Shown: piece by piece, positions 18,034-27,374 of the stretch
Position numbering within the stretch: the first letter of the stretch is position 1
How the letters are laid out: the number at the start of each line of letters is the position of its first letter
Assembly (NCBI RefSeq): GCF_001045465.1
Contig: NZ_LFND01000003.1
Location: 868,001-932,000 of the forward strand
From: Chryseobacterium angstadtii
GTDB taxonomy: Bacteria > Bacteroidota > Bacteroidia > Flavobacteriales > Weeksellaceae
Length of the DNA: 64,000 nt
Direction: 5' to 3'
Notes under the pieces: model-generated
The model's input: only the letters and a program-made list of their open reading frames with translations
What the model was told of the DNA's origin: nothing
Databases searched by the model: none
Made by a program: the position numbers and the translations under genes

Positions 18034-18888
18034 ATGAAGAAGATTTTTATCAGTTTAGTCTTTTTTGCAGCAATACATTCGTTTGCTCAGGAAGCAGGGA
18101 AAGCAGGAGAACTTTTAAAGAATGAGGCCTCGGTAACTGAAATGCAGTCGTCAGGAAATTCAAAAACAAATGCCAGGATCTTTGATCAGTCAAAATACCG
18201 TAATCAGCAGAATCAAAATAACAGATCAGGAAACTCCAACTATCAATGGAACCGGAATTATGGATATGCAGAAGTCTTTCTCCGCATTCCGGAACAAGGT
18301 TATTTTACGGTTGAAGTAGGTGATCAGGCAATTTCAAATGGCTCGGGGAAATACCGGTTTTTCGATTTGCAGTCAGGAAGAGTCCCTATTTCCATTTACG
18401 AAAATGGTTTTTTAATGTACAGAACCACTTTAATGATCCGGAACAATAACCGGATGGTACTGGACTTTTTCACAAATGAAGGCCTTTATCTGCTGGATAT
18501 GTACCCTGTAAAGAGCCAGACTTACGGATTTAACGACTGGAATGACGTTTGGAACAACCCGTACGGAAATCATCCTGAAAATGGATTTTATGATGACAAT
18601 GTGATGGATAATAATACATTCCGCCAGTTTTTTGAAATGCTGCAGAAAAAAGAAAAGTTCGATGATGGGAAACTGGCTTTAATCAACCAGCAGATGAGGA
18701 CTACTTTATTTACTTCGGCACAGATCAGGGATCTCGTGAAGTATATGAGTTTTGATAAAAATAAACTGACTTTAGCTAAATCAATGTACAGAAAATGTGT
18801 TGATAAAAACAAATTCTTTCTGGTGTACGATGCCTTTGATTTTGAAAACAGTAAAAGGGAGCTCATGGATTTTGTAGCAAGGTCTTAA
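18034..18888 (+). CDS. Exported DUF4476 domain protein
   Basis: A 284-residue protein with a signal peptide (residues 1-18, ending SFA-Q). A low-complexity Asn/Gln/Arg segment at about 50-75 follows, then a beta-rich domain (about 80-160) resembling a PEGA-like or surface fold. The last 95 residues, from FRQFFEMLQKKEKFDDGKLA through LFTSAQIRDLVKYMSF to DFENSKRELMDF, match DUF4476, a helical domain common in Bacteroidota secreted proteins. The function is unknown. It is flanked by terminators, so monocistronic. Confidence 0.8.
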   Translation: MKKIFISLVFFAAIHSFAQEAGKAGELLKNEASVTEMQSSGNSKTNARIFDQSKYRNQQNQNNRSGNSNYQWNRNYGYAEVFLRIPEQGYFTVEVGDQAISNGSGKYRFFDLQSGRVPISIYENGFLMYRTTLMIRNNNRMVLDFFTNEGLYLLDMYPVKSQTYGFNDWNDVWNNPYGNHPENGFYDDNVMDNNTFRQFFEMLQKKEKFDDGKLALINQQMRTTLFTSAQIRDLVKYMSFDKNKLTLAKSMYRKCVDKNKFFLVYDAFDFENSKRELMDFVARS

Positions 18889-18893
18889 AATAT

Positions 18894-18922
18894 AAAAGAG
18901 AAGCAGAAATGCTTCTCTTTTT
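18894..18922. terminator. Bidirectional terminator between convergent genes
   Basis: AAAAGAGAAGC and GCTTCTCTTTT pair perfectly around AGAAAT, with T on the plus side and matching A on the other. It serves the DUF4476 gene and the convergent lipoprotein gene. It shares its stem core with the lpdA terminator. Confidence 0.9.
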
Positions 18923-18927
18923 GTATT

Positions 18928-19560
18928 TTAATAATTCATTGAAATCCAGCCATCTGGAAGTTGTTCAGCTATGTCTTGAATAAAAGTTCCACCACCTCCA
19001 GAAAAAGTTCCAGCTTCCATAGTAACCCACTGTCCTAATGGTCTACTTGTAACACCATTTACTTCATAAGCCTCTATATAATCACTCCCTACTTCATCTA
19101 AATTAATAATACCACCATAAGAATCAATACAATCATCATCTACAGCATTCTCTGTAGGATCATTTTCAGTCGCAATTCCACTACATATAGAATTAAAAGA
19201 AAAAACAAAGAAACTACTAGGTGTTTTCTTTTGTTTAGAAATATTTTGAGAGATAACGATATTTTCTTCTTTTACATTAGGTAATTTTCTTAAATATACT
19301 ATATACCCTTTTCTATTAAAATAATCAAAACGAGAATCATTAACCGCTTTTTTGAAACCAAATTTTTCAGGATTAGCAAATAAAGTTTTATATAATTCTT
19401 TTTTTTCCTTTATCGATAGCTTGTCATCTAAAATACCAATTCGAGAAACTTGCATAGTCTGTTCTAAAGAAACTTCTTCAGGAACAATTTTTTCATCATT
19501 ACATGAATTCAAAATGTACATTGTTATAAAAAGGGCGGCTAAATTTAAAGTTTTTTTCAT
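18928..19560 (-). CDS. Lipoprotein of unknown function
   Basis: A 210-residue protein with a lipoprotein signal ending ILNSC (Cys about residue 20). The mature part is charged near its start and later contains two Cys (NSICSG and DDDCIDS) that could form a disulfide, an acidic segment and a Gly-rich stretch (FSGGGGTF). No known domain was recognised. A -7 element TATGTTTG is on the minus strand at 19585-19592. It is divergent from another orphan lipoprotein. Both are more AT-rich than the surrounding core genes, which hints at acquisition. Confidence 0.7.
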   Translation of the reverse strand: MKKTLNLAALFITMYILNSCNDEKIVPEEVSLEQTMQVSRIGILDDKLSIKEKKELYKTLFANPEKFGFKKAVNDSRFDYFNRKGYIVYLRKLPNVKEENIVISQNISKQKKTPSSFFVFSFNSICSGIATENDPTENAVDDDCIDSYGGIINLDEVGSDYIEAYEVNGVTSRPLGQWVTMEAGTFSGGGGTFIQDIAEQLPDGWISMNY

Positions 19561-19685
19561 GTTCTTATTTTAAAATTTGTAGCACAAACATACTTAAAAT
19601 TACATATAAATCATGCTGACGTGAAAAATATTTTTTATTATGTTATTTGTATTGATAAATATCATTAAAAGAATGAGTAAATATA

Positions 19686-19706
19686 TTTTTATTTAGAAAA
19701 ATTATA
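19686..19706 (+). repeat. 21-base direct repeat, copy 1
   Basis: A TTTTTATTTAGAAAAATTATA sequence found 34 bases before the lipoprotein start. An identical copy is at 20490-20510, before the TonB-dependent receptor gene. Confidence 0.7.
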
Positions 19707-19739
19707 TATAAATTTATCTCATATACGAGAATTATAATT

Positions 19740-20294
19740 ATGAAGAGAAAATTTTTAGTTGTAGGCTTATTAAGTCTACTAACAATAATCAATGTTTCAT
19801 GTGAAAGTGACTCAGAAATTTCTAAAACTGAAAATAATGCAAAAACAATTCCCTTACAAAGTAAAACACTAGACGTTTCTGCATTAAAATTAAACGGTAA
19901 AAATTTGGTTGAGGTAAATGATAATGGACGAATAGAAAGAACTGAAAAATTTATTCTATCTGCTAATGAATACCTGGTTAATCAAGGGAAAGGAGTTTTA
20001 TATGTTAATACAGCAGATAATGAATCTAAGGCAGCTAAATTAGGCTGGTATTGGTTTGCTGACAATTCTGAATATCTTGGTGATGGTACAGCAGAACAGG
20101 AATGTGGAAATCATGTGTATACGGCACCAATGTTTATGGTAGATCCTGAAAATAAAGAGCGTATCTTTTTTATTACATTAACAGGTATAGTTTTACATTT
20201 CAATACAATAACAATTAAAGGAGCTGTTAATAATGGTGAGTGTTGGGAATTGAATGATCCTGTTAAAACAGTCAGGAGAATTTTAACTCCATAA
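19740..20294 (+). CDS. Lipoprotein of unknown function
   Basis: A 184-residue protein with a signal peptide and lipobox INVSC (Cys about residue 21). The mature protein has no family I recognise. It contains two Cys (EQECGNH and NGECWE) and hydrophobic beta strands near the end. The gene is AT-rich and lies between a divergent lipoprotein gene and the TonB-receptor operon, with its own terminator 25 bases after the stop. It could belong functionally with the uptake operon downstream, but nothing in its sequence proves this. Confidence 0.65.
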   Translation: MKRKFLVVGLLSLLTIINVSCESDSEISKTENNAKTIPLQSKTLDVSALKLNGKNLVEVNDNGRIERTEKFILSANEYLVNQGKGVLYVNTADNESKAAKLGWYWFADNSEYLGDGTAEQECGNHVYTAPMFMVDPENKERIFFITLTGIVLHFNTITIKGAVNNGECWELNDPVKTVRRILTP

Positions 20295-20318
20295 AATAAT
20301 ATGTTTAGATAAATTACA

Positions 20319-20348
20319 GGAGATGCATTAATTGCTTCTCCTTTTTTA
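20319..20348 (+). terminator. Rho-independent terminator after the 19740 lipoprotein
   Basis: GGAGATGC and GCTTCTCC pair with one mismatch across a short AT loop, followed by CTTTTTTATT. Confidence 0.7.
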
Positions 20349-20489
20349 TTGGTAATAATATTTCAGTATTTATCGATTTTAAAGCGGAATAGGACAAGGC
20401 AAATTTTTATTATTATAATTAGAATGTTATTTTTTTAAATAATTCCTTAATTTGTGAAGAAATAAATCATGAAAAATTTTAAAATTTTA

Positions 20490-20510
20490 TTTTTATTTAG
20501 AAAAATTATA
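20490..20510 (+). repeat. 21-base direct repeat, copy 2
   Basis: Identical to 19686-19706. This copy lies inside a 21-codon reading frame (20469-20534) that ends just before the receptor start. Confidence 0.7.
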
Positions 20511-20536
20511 AATAATTTTACCAAAAATTGTTAAAG

Positions 20537-23242
20537 TTGAAGAAAAGAGTATTACTGATTGCTTTTCAGTTTGTTATCCTTTCCGTGAGTGGCCAGACTG
20601 TGACCGGAATTGTAGTAGCAGCGGACAGTAAGAAGCCTGTTTCGGGAGTCAAGGTCGGTGTTGAGAACACTGGAATCTGGGCTTTAACTGATAATTCAGG
20701 GTTATTTAAGATCAATTATAATGCAGATGAGACACTGGTTTTTTCAAGATCAGGTCTTTTAGAAGAAAGAAAAACATATGTTACGCTTCCTACTGATATG
20801 ATAACGGTAGAGATGCAGGCTGCATCTATCCGTATCAGAGAAATTGCATTGGCTGCCAAAAAGAAAAACTTTTCTCAAATAGAAATTAAAGAAGAGGCAT
20901 TACAGAAAATACAGGCATTTTCAATAGGTGATGTACTTCAGCAGCTCCCTGGGCAATATATTCAGCCCATTAGCAATACGGAGATGAAAAATATTATATT
21001 CCGTACAGCCAATAGCCAGTCTGTTATCGGAACAAGTGAAAATACTTCTGATTTTGGAAATAAAGCATTTGGGACCCAGTTAATGATCAATGATGTGGAA
21101 GTTAGTAATAATGGGAATATGCAGAATTACAATTCTCCTTATGGAGATCCTTTCGGCCAGATCACTTATCCTTTTTCAATCTCTACGAACAAAGGAAATC
21201 TTGTATCAGCAAAAGCCAATTATGGGATAGACCTTCGCCAGATTCCAACCGATGATATAGAAAAGATAGAAGTAATTGCAGGAATTCCGGACGCGAAATA
21301 TGGAGATCTTACATCCGGACTTATAAAAGTGGAAACAAAAGCAGGAGAAAGACCTTTACAACTACTTACATCTATTGTGGAAGGGACTTACCAGTTTGGC
21401 GCAAGTAAAGGTTTCCGCCTTAATGAAAGAGGAGATGCTATCAACGTTTCTCTTAATTATATGAATTCCGAAGCAGATCCCAGAATGTCTGATGTAACCT
21501 ATGAAAGATACACTGGAAATATGTTGTGGTCTACATCTGGGAAATCGAAGCGATGGAAAAATAAATTAGGCTTAAATATTTCAACTGATCTAAATGAAGG
21601 TCAGGCTGGAGAAGATGAATATAACGGAATTTATATCAAGGCCCGCAATAAAACTTTTTCTTTAAGCAATAACAGCAGCTACAGATTTAAGGATAATGCT
21701 TTTATAAAAAGTATCAATTCCAATTTTGGAGTCAGTTACTCTGAACAGTCTTCAATGAGACGTAATTTTATAAACTCTCAGGGAAGGCCTTATGGAACAG
21801 CACTTACAGACAGTGTGTATTATGGCGAGTATACACTTCCACAATATTTCAATAGCATTTATGTAGATGGGCAGCCTTTCAACATTTTTGCAGACATAGA
21901 TGCCAATTCAGTTTTTAAAACCGAAAATAAATGGATTCATAATGTTTCTTTTGGTCTGAATTACCGTTACAATGATAATTTCGGGAAAGGAAGATCGGGA
22001 ACTGTAGGACAATTTGCAGGGTTATCCAGTGTAGGAGATCAGTCGGATGGAACCCGAGATTACAATTACAGAGATAATGTATTTTCTATGTCTCAGTTTG
22101 CAGTATATGCTCAGGACAATATTATTAAAAAATTTAACAAGGATTTTTTGTTGCTAAATGTAGGATTGAGATACGATATGCAAAATAAAGCTTCCACGGT
22201 TTCTCCAAGACTTAATGCTTCTTACAGCTTTAATAATATTTTTACTTTGAGAGGGGGAACAGGACTATCTACGAAAGCTCCTTCTCTAAGTATGTTGTAT
22301 ACAGGACCTAGATATATAGATCTGCTTTTAGGAGACTACCGTTTACCGGGGGTATATTCTGTAGCAATTGTACAGACTTTAGTGACGCCTGCTAATAATA
22401 TAGACCTTAAACCATCCAAAAGCTGGCGCTCTGAGATAGGTTTTGATTGGAGGTTGCCTTTTGTGAACGCAGGAATTACAGGTTATTATAATCGATTATA
22501 TGATGGTTTTACAACATATCAGAATATTGCAGAACTTCAGAAAGCAAAGGTAGATGTTACTGTTTCGGGAACTTCTTTACCTACTTTCCAGGTTTTGGGA
22601 ACTGAACAATATAGAGTGATTCAGGCTTTACAAACCAATGGCTATGATTCTGTAGATAAAGGTTTGGAGATGTTACTGAATTTCAAAAAAATTGAAATGC
22701 TTAATTTATCCATTGGAGTAAAAGGAAGCTATGTAGAAACTAAAAGTAACAAAACTGTTGAAACATTAGCCGAGTCCACGATAAAGGATCCGCAGGTTGC
22801 ATATGGAGTTTTCAGCCCATATCAACAAATTTCAAAACTCAGCAGAGCTGGGCTTATGTTGGATTATCATATTCCGAAAGCCGGATTGATTATTTCATTG
22901 AATACGGATCACTTTCTTTTAGATGAGAGAAGATCAGAAGGAGATAAACTTCCCATAGCATATCTTGACCAGAATCTGGTGAGACATGAAGTAACTACAG
23001 CAGACCTTAACAATCAAACTATAAAGTCTATGAAGAATGCTCAGCCATTATCAGTTTATAGTCTGGATGGAAGGACTTTCCATAATTTTCATTTACGGGT
23101 TACTAAAGATTTTCTAAGCGGTATAAGGATTTCGGTGTATTTGAACAATATGTTTAATCTGAAAGTGTATAACAATAATGGGTATGCATATACCAATTTT
23201 ACTCCTATCTCTTTTGGGGGTAATCTTTCTTATAAATTTTAA
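20537..23242 (+). CDS. TonB-dependent outer-membrane receptor with carboxypeptidase-like plug extension
   Basis: A protein of about 901 residues. Translation probably starts at the TTG at 20537, giving a clean signal peptide MKKRVLLIAFQFVILSVSG-Q. There is no in-frame ATG upstream before a stop at 20513. An N-terminal CarboxypepD_reg-like domain (about 20-95) is followed by the plug domain (FSIGDVLQQLPGQY, IPDAKYGDLTSGLIKVET) and a 22-strand barrel ending in Phe (NLSYKF). It would import a ligand across the outer membrane using TonB energy. It is the first of four tightly linked genes. Its partner is DUF4876, not a SusD protein, which argues against a polysaccharide substrate. Confidence 0.9.
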   Translation: MKKRVLLIAFQFVILSVSGQTVTGIVVAADSKKPVSGVKVGVENTGIWALTDNSGLFKINYNADETLVFSRSGLLEERKTYVTLPTDMITVEMQAASIRIREIALAAKKKNFSQIEIKEEALQKIQAFSIGDVLQQLPGQYIQPISNTEMKNIIFRTANSQSVIGTSENTSDFGNKAFGTQLMINDVEVSNNGNMQNYNSPYGDPFGQITYPFSISTNKGNLVSAKANYGIDLRQIPTDDIEKIEVIAGIPDAKYGDLTSGLIKVETKAGERPLQLLTSIVEGTYQFGASKGFRLNERGDAINVSLNYMNSEADPRMSDVTYERYTGNMLWSTSGKSKRWKNKLGLNISTDLNEGQAGEDEYNGIYIKARNKTFSLSNNSSYRFKDNAFIKSINSNFGVSYSEQSSMRRNFINSQGRPYGTALTDSVYYGEYTLPQYFNSIYVDGQPFNIFADIDANSVFKTENKWIHNVSFGLNYRYNDNFGKGRSGTVGQFAGLSSVGDQSDGTRDYNYRDNVFSMSQFAVYAQDNIIKKFNKDFLLLNVGLRYDMQNKASTVSPRLNASYSFNNIFTLRGGTGLSTKAPSLSMLYTGPRYIDLLLGDYRLPGVYSVAIVQTLVTPANNIDLKPSKSWRSEIGFDWRLPFVNAGITGYYNRLYDGFTTYQNIAELQKAKVDVTVSGTSLPTFQVLGTEQYRVIQALQTNGYDSVDKGLEMLLNFKKIEMLNLSIGVKGSYVETKSNKTVETLAESTIKDPQVAYGVFSPYQQISKLSRAGLMLDYHIPKAGLIISLNTDHFLLDERRSEGDKLPIAYLDQNLVRHEVTTADLNNQTIKSMKNAQPLSVYSLDGRTFHNFHLRVTKDFLSGIRISVYLNNMFNLKVYNNNGYAYTNFTPISFGGNLSYKF

Positions 23243-23249
23243 TAAAATA

Positions 23250-24605
23250 ATGAATTATAGCATGGATAAAAAAGTTTTATTTTTAATGATGGCATTTCTT
23301 CTTTTCCTTACCGGATGTCGGGATGATGATTTTGTAGGAGGAAACAATCTCACTCCTGTAGCCTTCAATATTCAGGTGAAATACGATCCTTCAGTAGGAA
23401 ATATAGCAGCGGCTAATACCAATGTGACTTTAAAAAATCTTGAAACGGGAGAAACGGTTACCGGAAAAACAGATGCTAATGGAGAATTGAAATTAGCTCA
23501 AGTACTTCCGGGAACTTACGATGTAACAGCCAATATTGCTTTAACATCTTCAGAGTATTATCAGATTTTTGGAATCTCAACAAACCAGTCTGAAGTTAAC
23601 TTTAATGGTTCTCAGCAAAAAATAAGTGTTAACATTAATGTAAGTTCTGCAACAATTGTACTTTCCAATGGAAGGGTGGGAGATTTTGTAGTTAAACAAT
23701 ATTATTACGCAGGATCAAGTAATTCAGTGGGAGCTCTTTTTAGAGATCAGTTTGTAGAAATTCATAATAATTCTAATCAGGTGTTATACGCTGATGGTTT
23801 ATATGTAGCTATACTTGAAGGAAATACCAATAATACAGTTGCTGCTTACACACAGGCAAACGGGCAATATGACTGGAGTAAATCCACCGGAAATAGTATA
23901 GGAAGTGCGGCAAATACAGACTATGTATATGCCTCCTCTGTTTTCAAAATTCCTGGATCTGGTACAGATTACCCAATTCAACCGGGAAAAAGCTTTGTTA
24001 TTGCACAAACAGCAATTAACCATAAAGCTCCTTATACCAATAACAATGGACAAAATGTATCTATTCAGGATCCTAGCTTAACAGTAGATCTGAGTGGGGC
24101 AGAATTTGAAACTTATTTGGGAGATTATTTAGTTGCCAATGGAGGATCTGTTTTTGGATCTGATGTTCAAAACCCTGCAGTTCCGGATATGAAAGTTGTA
24201 TTTTGGAGTAATGGTAACGACTGGATTTTAAACCTTGTATCAAGACCAGCTATTGTAATTTTTAATGGAGTTTCTGATGCTGAAATCAATAATTATATAA
24301 AAATTCCGAATCCTAAAGACTTAGCAGGAAAGCTATTTATGCGTATACCAAAAAATGTAATTATGGATGGAGTTGATACTACTAACAAAACTTTAACAGC
24401 ACCTAAGGATCTTCCTGATAATATTGATGCAGGCCTAGCTTATATAAAAAACCCGGCAGGAGAAGCATTTGGAGATTATACGTCACAGGCAGTAATCCGT
24501 AAAACTAAAAATACAGTGAGTGGTAGAGTGATTTTGCAGGATACTAATAACTCATCAAATGATTTTGTAACAATTAAAGCAAATCCAAAAGGATATGCCC
24601 AATAA
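23250..24605 (+). CDS. DUF4876 family surface lipoprotein
   Basis: About 451 residues from the ATG at 23250; a second ATG at 23262 would also serve. Upstream ATGs lie inside the receptor gene and are unlikely. The lipoprotein signal ends LFLTGC. The mature part begins with a carboxypeptidase-regulatory-like beta sandwich (TNVTLKNLETGETVTGKTDANGELKL), followed by a large domain (VEIHNNSNQVLYADGLYVA) characteristic of DUF4876. It starts 7 bases after the receptor stop. By analogy with other receptor-lipoprotein pairs it may sit on top of the barrel and capture ligand; that is inference. Confidence 0.85.
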   Translation: MNYSMDKKVLFLMMAFLLFLTGCRDDDFVGGNNLTPVAFNIQVKYDPSVGNIAAANTNVTLKNLETGETVTGKTDANGELKLAQVLPGTYDVTANIALTSSEYYQIFGISTNQSEVNFNGSQQKISVNINVSSATIVLSNGRVGDFVVKQYYYAGSSNSVGALFRDQFVEIHNNSNQVLYADGLYVAILEGNTNNTVAAYTQANGQYDWSKSTGNSIGSAANTDYVYASSVFKIPGSGTDYPIQPGKSFVIAQTAINHKAPYTNNNGQNVSIQDPSLTVDLSGAEFETYLGDYLVANGGSVFGSDVQNPAVPDMKVVFWSNGNDWILNLVSRPAIVIFNGVSDAEINNYIKIPNPKDLAGKLFMRIPKNVIMDGVDTTNKTLTAPKDLPDNIDAGLAYIKNPAGEAFGDYTSQAVIRKTKNTVSGRVILQDTNNSSNDFVTIKANPKGYAQ

Positions 24606-24606
24606 A

Positions 24607-26202
24607 ATGATACAGCATATTTCAATAACAAAGACAAAAGCAGTATTTTGTCTTTGTTGTTTTTTTACTTTCCCTTCGATTGGAGCCCAGGTTCAAAGTT
24701 TGGACAGCATTAATATTGATCCTGTTGAACAGCAACTAAGACTTCAAAACCCAGAAATTTCATTTTCTCTTCCATTAGAATTTACCAAAACGGCAATATA
24801 TTTTAATACAGAAAAGCTTAACTTTAAAAGAGTACAAACTCCAGGTCAATCTACACAGTATGGATTTGGAGCAGCAGGAGTATTTCAGTTGAATAAAAAT
24901 GTAATTCTTTCAGGAAAGCTGGATGTGAACAGAATTGATGAGAAAGATGTTCCTTATATCTTAACGGATGAGAGAACTACAGATCAAAATTATATTTCCA
25001 ATCCTTCTTATTTCTATGCTCCGAGAAAATCCGACTGGATGAAGCAGAATTATCACATAGAAGGTAAACTTGCTTATCAGCCGGTTAAAAATTTAATTGT
25101 GACAGCAGGGGTAAAAGGAAGCTTCCTAAAAGCATATGCCAATTCTGATCCACGTCCCGAAATTGGTAATTTTGAGTATGAAGCAGAAGCTAAAATCGGT
25201 TATATTTTCAAAAAGCACGGTGTTTTTGTAAAAGGATCTTATTTTAATAGGAAAAAAGAATCTGATATTATTTATAACATTACGGAGCTGAATGCCCCAA
25301 GTAATTATGATACCTATATCCGTTTTAATAAAGGTTATGGGAATTATTATTACAATGATGGATATAAAAATACAGAATATGCTTATGATGGAATTTCTTA
25401 CGGACTGGAATATAGGTTTATATCTGACAGGTCATTTCTTACTGTAGGTTATGAAAACAAATATTATATTGACAGAATGTTTTTCTGGAATATCTATCAG
25501 AGTAGAGACGAAAATAATGTATTGCAGTATTATAGGGATAAACTAAAAATCACAGGATTAAAAACAGACAGGAACATTATTTATATTAATTATATAGGGA
25601 ATTTAGGCAAATGGAAGTGGAATTCTGATCTTATTTTCGAAGATCAGAAAGACATGAATTATGATTATCAGAATTTATATACATCATATAGAGCTTACAA
25701 TACGGAGATCAAGTTTCAGAATTATTTTTCGACTTTTAATGCTAAAAACGAATTGTTTAGAATAGGCATTAAAGCAGGCTTCGGAGATCAGGATATTCGG
25801 GATCTTTCTGTCGTAATGCATAAGAAACTGAGTTATTTTGATTACGTTGTTAATGCGGAGAAGGAATTGAGAATAGCAACCAACCAAAAGCTTGGAGTGA
25901 ATGTTTCGCAATCATTATATTTACCAATTAATAAGTTGTATGATTATCTTCCGTATCAAAGCAACCAAACTAATGTTTTTGTGAAAAATATAGTGGAACC
26001 GGATAATGCTTATGACACTTCAACCCAGATGAGACTGGGTATGCAGCTAAAGTATCTGCTGGATTTAAAAAAAGTGAGATACGAAATATATGCAGGTGTT
26101 AACCAGACTTTTTTTGTAAATAATGATAATCAGTATTATAAAAGCTTATTAAATACTAAAGTTAATCGGTACTTTAATTTTGGAATAAATTTTTATTATT
26201 AA
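24607..26202 (+). CDS. DUF6850-type outer-membrane beta-barrel protein
   Basis: About 531 residues. The ATG at 24607 follows the upstream stop by one base; an ATG at 24595 overlapping the DUF4876 gene is the alternative. The signal peptide ends SIGA-Q. The rest is made of alternating strands rich in Tyr, Asn and Lys and ends FNFGINFYY, an outer-membrane barrel C-terminus. The family (DUF6850) regularly accompanies DUF4876 and its receptor in Bacteroidota, as far as I recall. Its function is unknown. It may be a second channel or a membrane scaffold for the complex. Confidence 0.78.
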   Translation: MIQHISITKTKAVFCLCCFFTFPSIGAQVQSLDSINIDPVEQQLRLQNPEISFSLPLEFTKTAIYFNTEKLNFKRVQTPGQSTQYGFGAAGVFQLNKNVILSGKLDVNRIDEKDVPYILTDERTTDQNYISNPSYFYAPRKSDWMKQNYHIEGKLAYQPVKNLIVTAGVKGSFLKAYANSDPRPEIGNFEYEAEAKIGYIFKKHGVFVKGSYFNRKKESDIIYNITELNAPSNYDTYIRFNKGYGNYYYNDGYKNTEYAYDGISYGLEYRFISDRSFLTVGYENKYYIDRMFFWNIYQSRDENNVLQYYRDKLKITGLKTDRNIIYINYIGNLGKWKWNSDLIFEDQKDMNYDYQNLYTSYRAYNTEIKFQNYFSTFNAKNELFRIGIKAGFGDQDIRDLSVVMHKKLSYFDYVVNAEKELRIATNQKLGVNVSQSLYLPINKLYDYLPYQSNQTNVFVKNIVEPDNAYDTSTQMRLGMQLKYLLDLKKVRYEIYAGVNQTFFVNNDNQYYKSLLNTKVNRYFNFGINFYY

Positions 26203-27332
26203 TGAAGAAAAGAATTATTGCACTATTAGGTGTAATATCAGCAATATATACATTTTCCAGTTTTGGGAAGGTTTACCAAGGCTACACCCGTCAGGAACTG
26301 AGAGACCTTTATGGAAGCGGAAATCACGAGCTCTGGCCGAAACCTCATTTGTTTGATGAGGCTAAAGAAGGTTTTCAGGACATAGGATCTTTGCCTAAAC
26401 CTGAATTTCCTAAAGACAATCCTTATTCCAAAGATAAAGAAGAGCTTGGAAAGATACTTTTTTTCGATCCGAGGCTTTCCAAATCCGGGCAGATCTCCTG
26501 CGCCAATTGTCATGATCCGGAACTGGCTTGGGCAGACGGAAGGAGAGTGGCTTATGGTCACGACAGGCAGCAGGGAACAAGGAATACACCTACCATCCTG
26601 AATATTATCTATGCTAAGGAATATTTCTGGGACGGAAGAGCGGCAAGTCTGGAAGAGCAGGCCAAAGCCCCGATAGAAAATCCTGTAGAAATGAATCTTC
26701 ACTCGAGACTGGCAGTGAAAAGAATTGCCAAGATCAAAGGGTATAGAGAGTATTTTCAAAAAGCTTTCGGAGATGATAAAATTACGGAAGAACATATCGT
26801 AAAAGCTATTGCCACCTTTGAAAGAACGATTATCAGCCCGAAATCAAAATTCGACAAATTTGTAGGGGGAGAAAAAGAGGCATTCACTGATTCTGAAATT
26901 AATGGCCTGCATTTGTTCAGAACGAAAGCGAACTGTATCAACTGTCATAATACCCCTTATTTCTCAGATCAGAAGTTTCATAATCTGGGCCTTACCTATT
27001 TCGGAAGAGAATATGAAGATCTGGGGCTTTACAATATCAGTAAGAAAAATGAAGATGTAGGAAAATTTAAAACTCCTACGTTGAGAGAAGTTTCCCAGAC
27101 CGCACCTTATATGCACAACGGGCTTTTTCCCAACATCAGAGGAGTTCTGAATATGTACAACGCAGGAATGCCTAATGAAAAAAGAAACAGAGACAGCCCG
27201 CTGGCCCCGAAAAAATCAGGGATGCTGGAAAAGCTGAATCTTACGGATACTGAACTTACAGACCTTGAAAATTTTCTGAAAACACTTCATAGTTATCAGT
27301 ATAAAATGAGAGCTCCACAGCTCCCTAAATAA
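26202..27332 (+). CDS. Di-haem cytochrome c peroxidase (CcpA/MauG family)
   Basis: A 376-residue periplasmic protein with a signal peptide (about 1-22). Two haem c attachment sites are visible: CANCH at residues 100-104 and CINCH at 245-249. FFDPRLSKSGQISCANCHDP and RNTPTILN are family signatures, and PYMHNGLF gives a distal Met ligand candidate. Such enzymes reduce hydrogen peroxide or, in MauG relatives, oxidise a bound substrate. The start codon overlaps the previous stop by one base (TAATG), so it is translationally coupled to the receptor operon. This suggests a redox step linked to ligand uptake. Confidence 0.93.
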   Translation: MKKRIIALLGVISAIYTFSSFGKVYQGYTRQELRDLYGSGNHELWPKPHLFDEAKEGFQDIGSLPKPEFPKDNPYSKDKEELGKILFFDPRLSKSGQISCANCHDPELAWADGRRVAYGHDRQQGTRNTPTILNIIYAKEYFWDGRAASLEEQAKAPIENPVEMNLHSRLAVKRIAKIKGYREYFQKAFGDDKITEEHIVKAIATFERTIISPKSKFDKFVGGEKEAFTDSEINGLHLFRTKANCINCHNTPYFSDQKFHNLGLTYFGREYEDLGLYNISKKNEDVGKFKTPTLREVSQTAPYMHNGLFPNIRGVLNMYNAGMPNEKRNRDSPLAPKKSGMLEKLNLTDTELTDLENFLKTLHSYQYKMRAPQLPK

Positions 27333-27337
27333 TACAG

Positions 27338-27374
27338 AAAGCCGCCTCATTGTATTGGTGAGACGGCTTTTTTA
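27338..27374. terminator. Bidirectional terminator after the uptake operon
   Basis: AAAGCCGCCTCA and TGAGACGGCTTT pair with one mismatch, followed by T. It lies between the peroxidase and the convergent lipoprotein gene. Confidence 0.88.
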
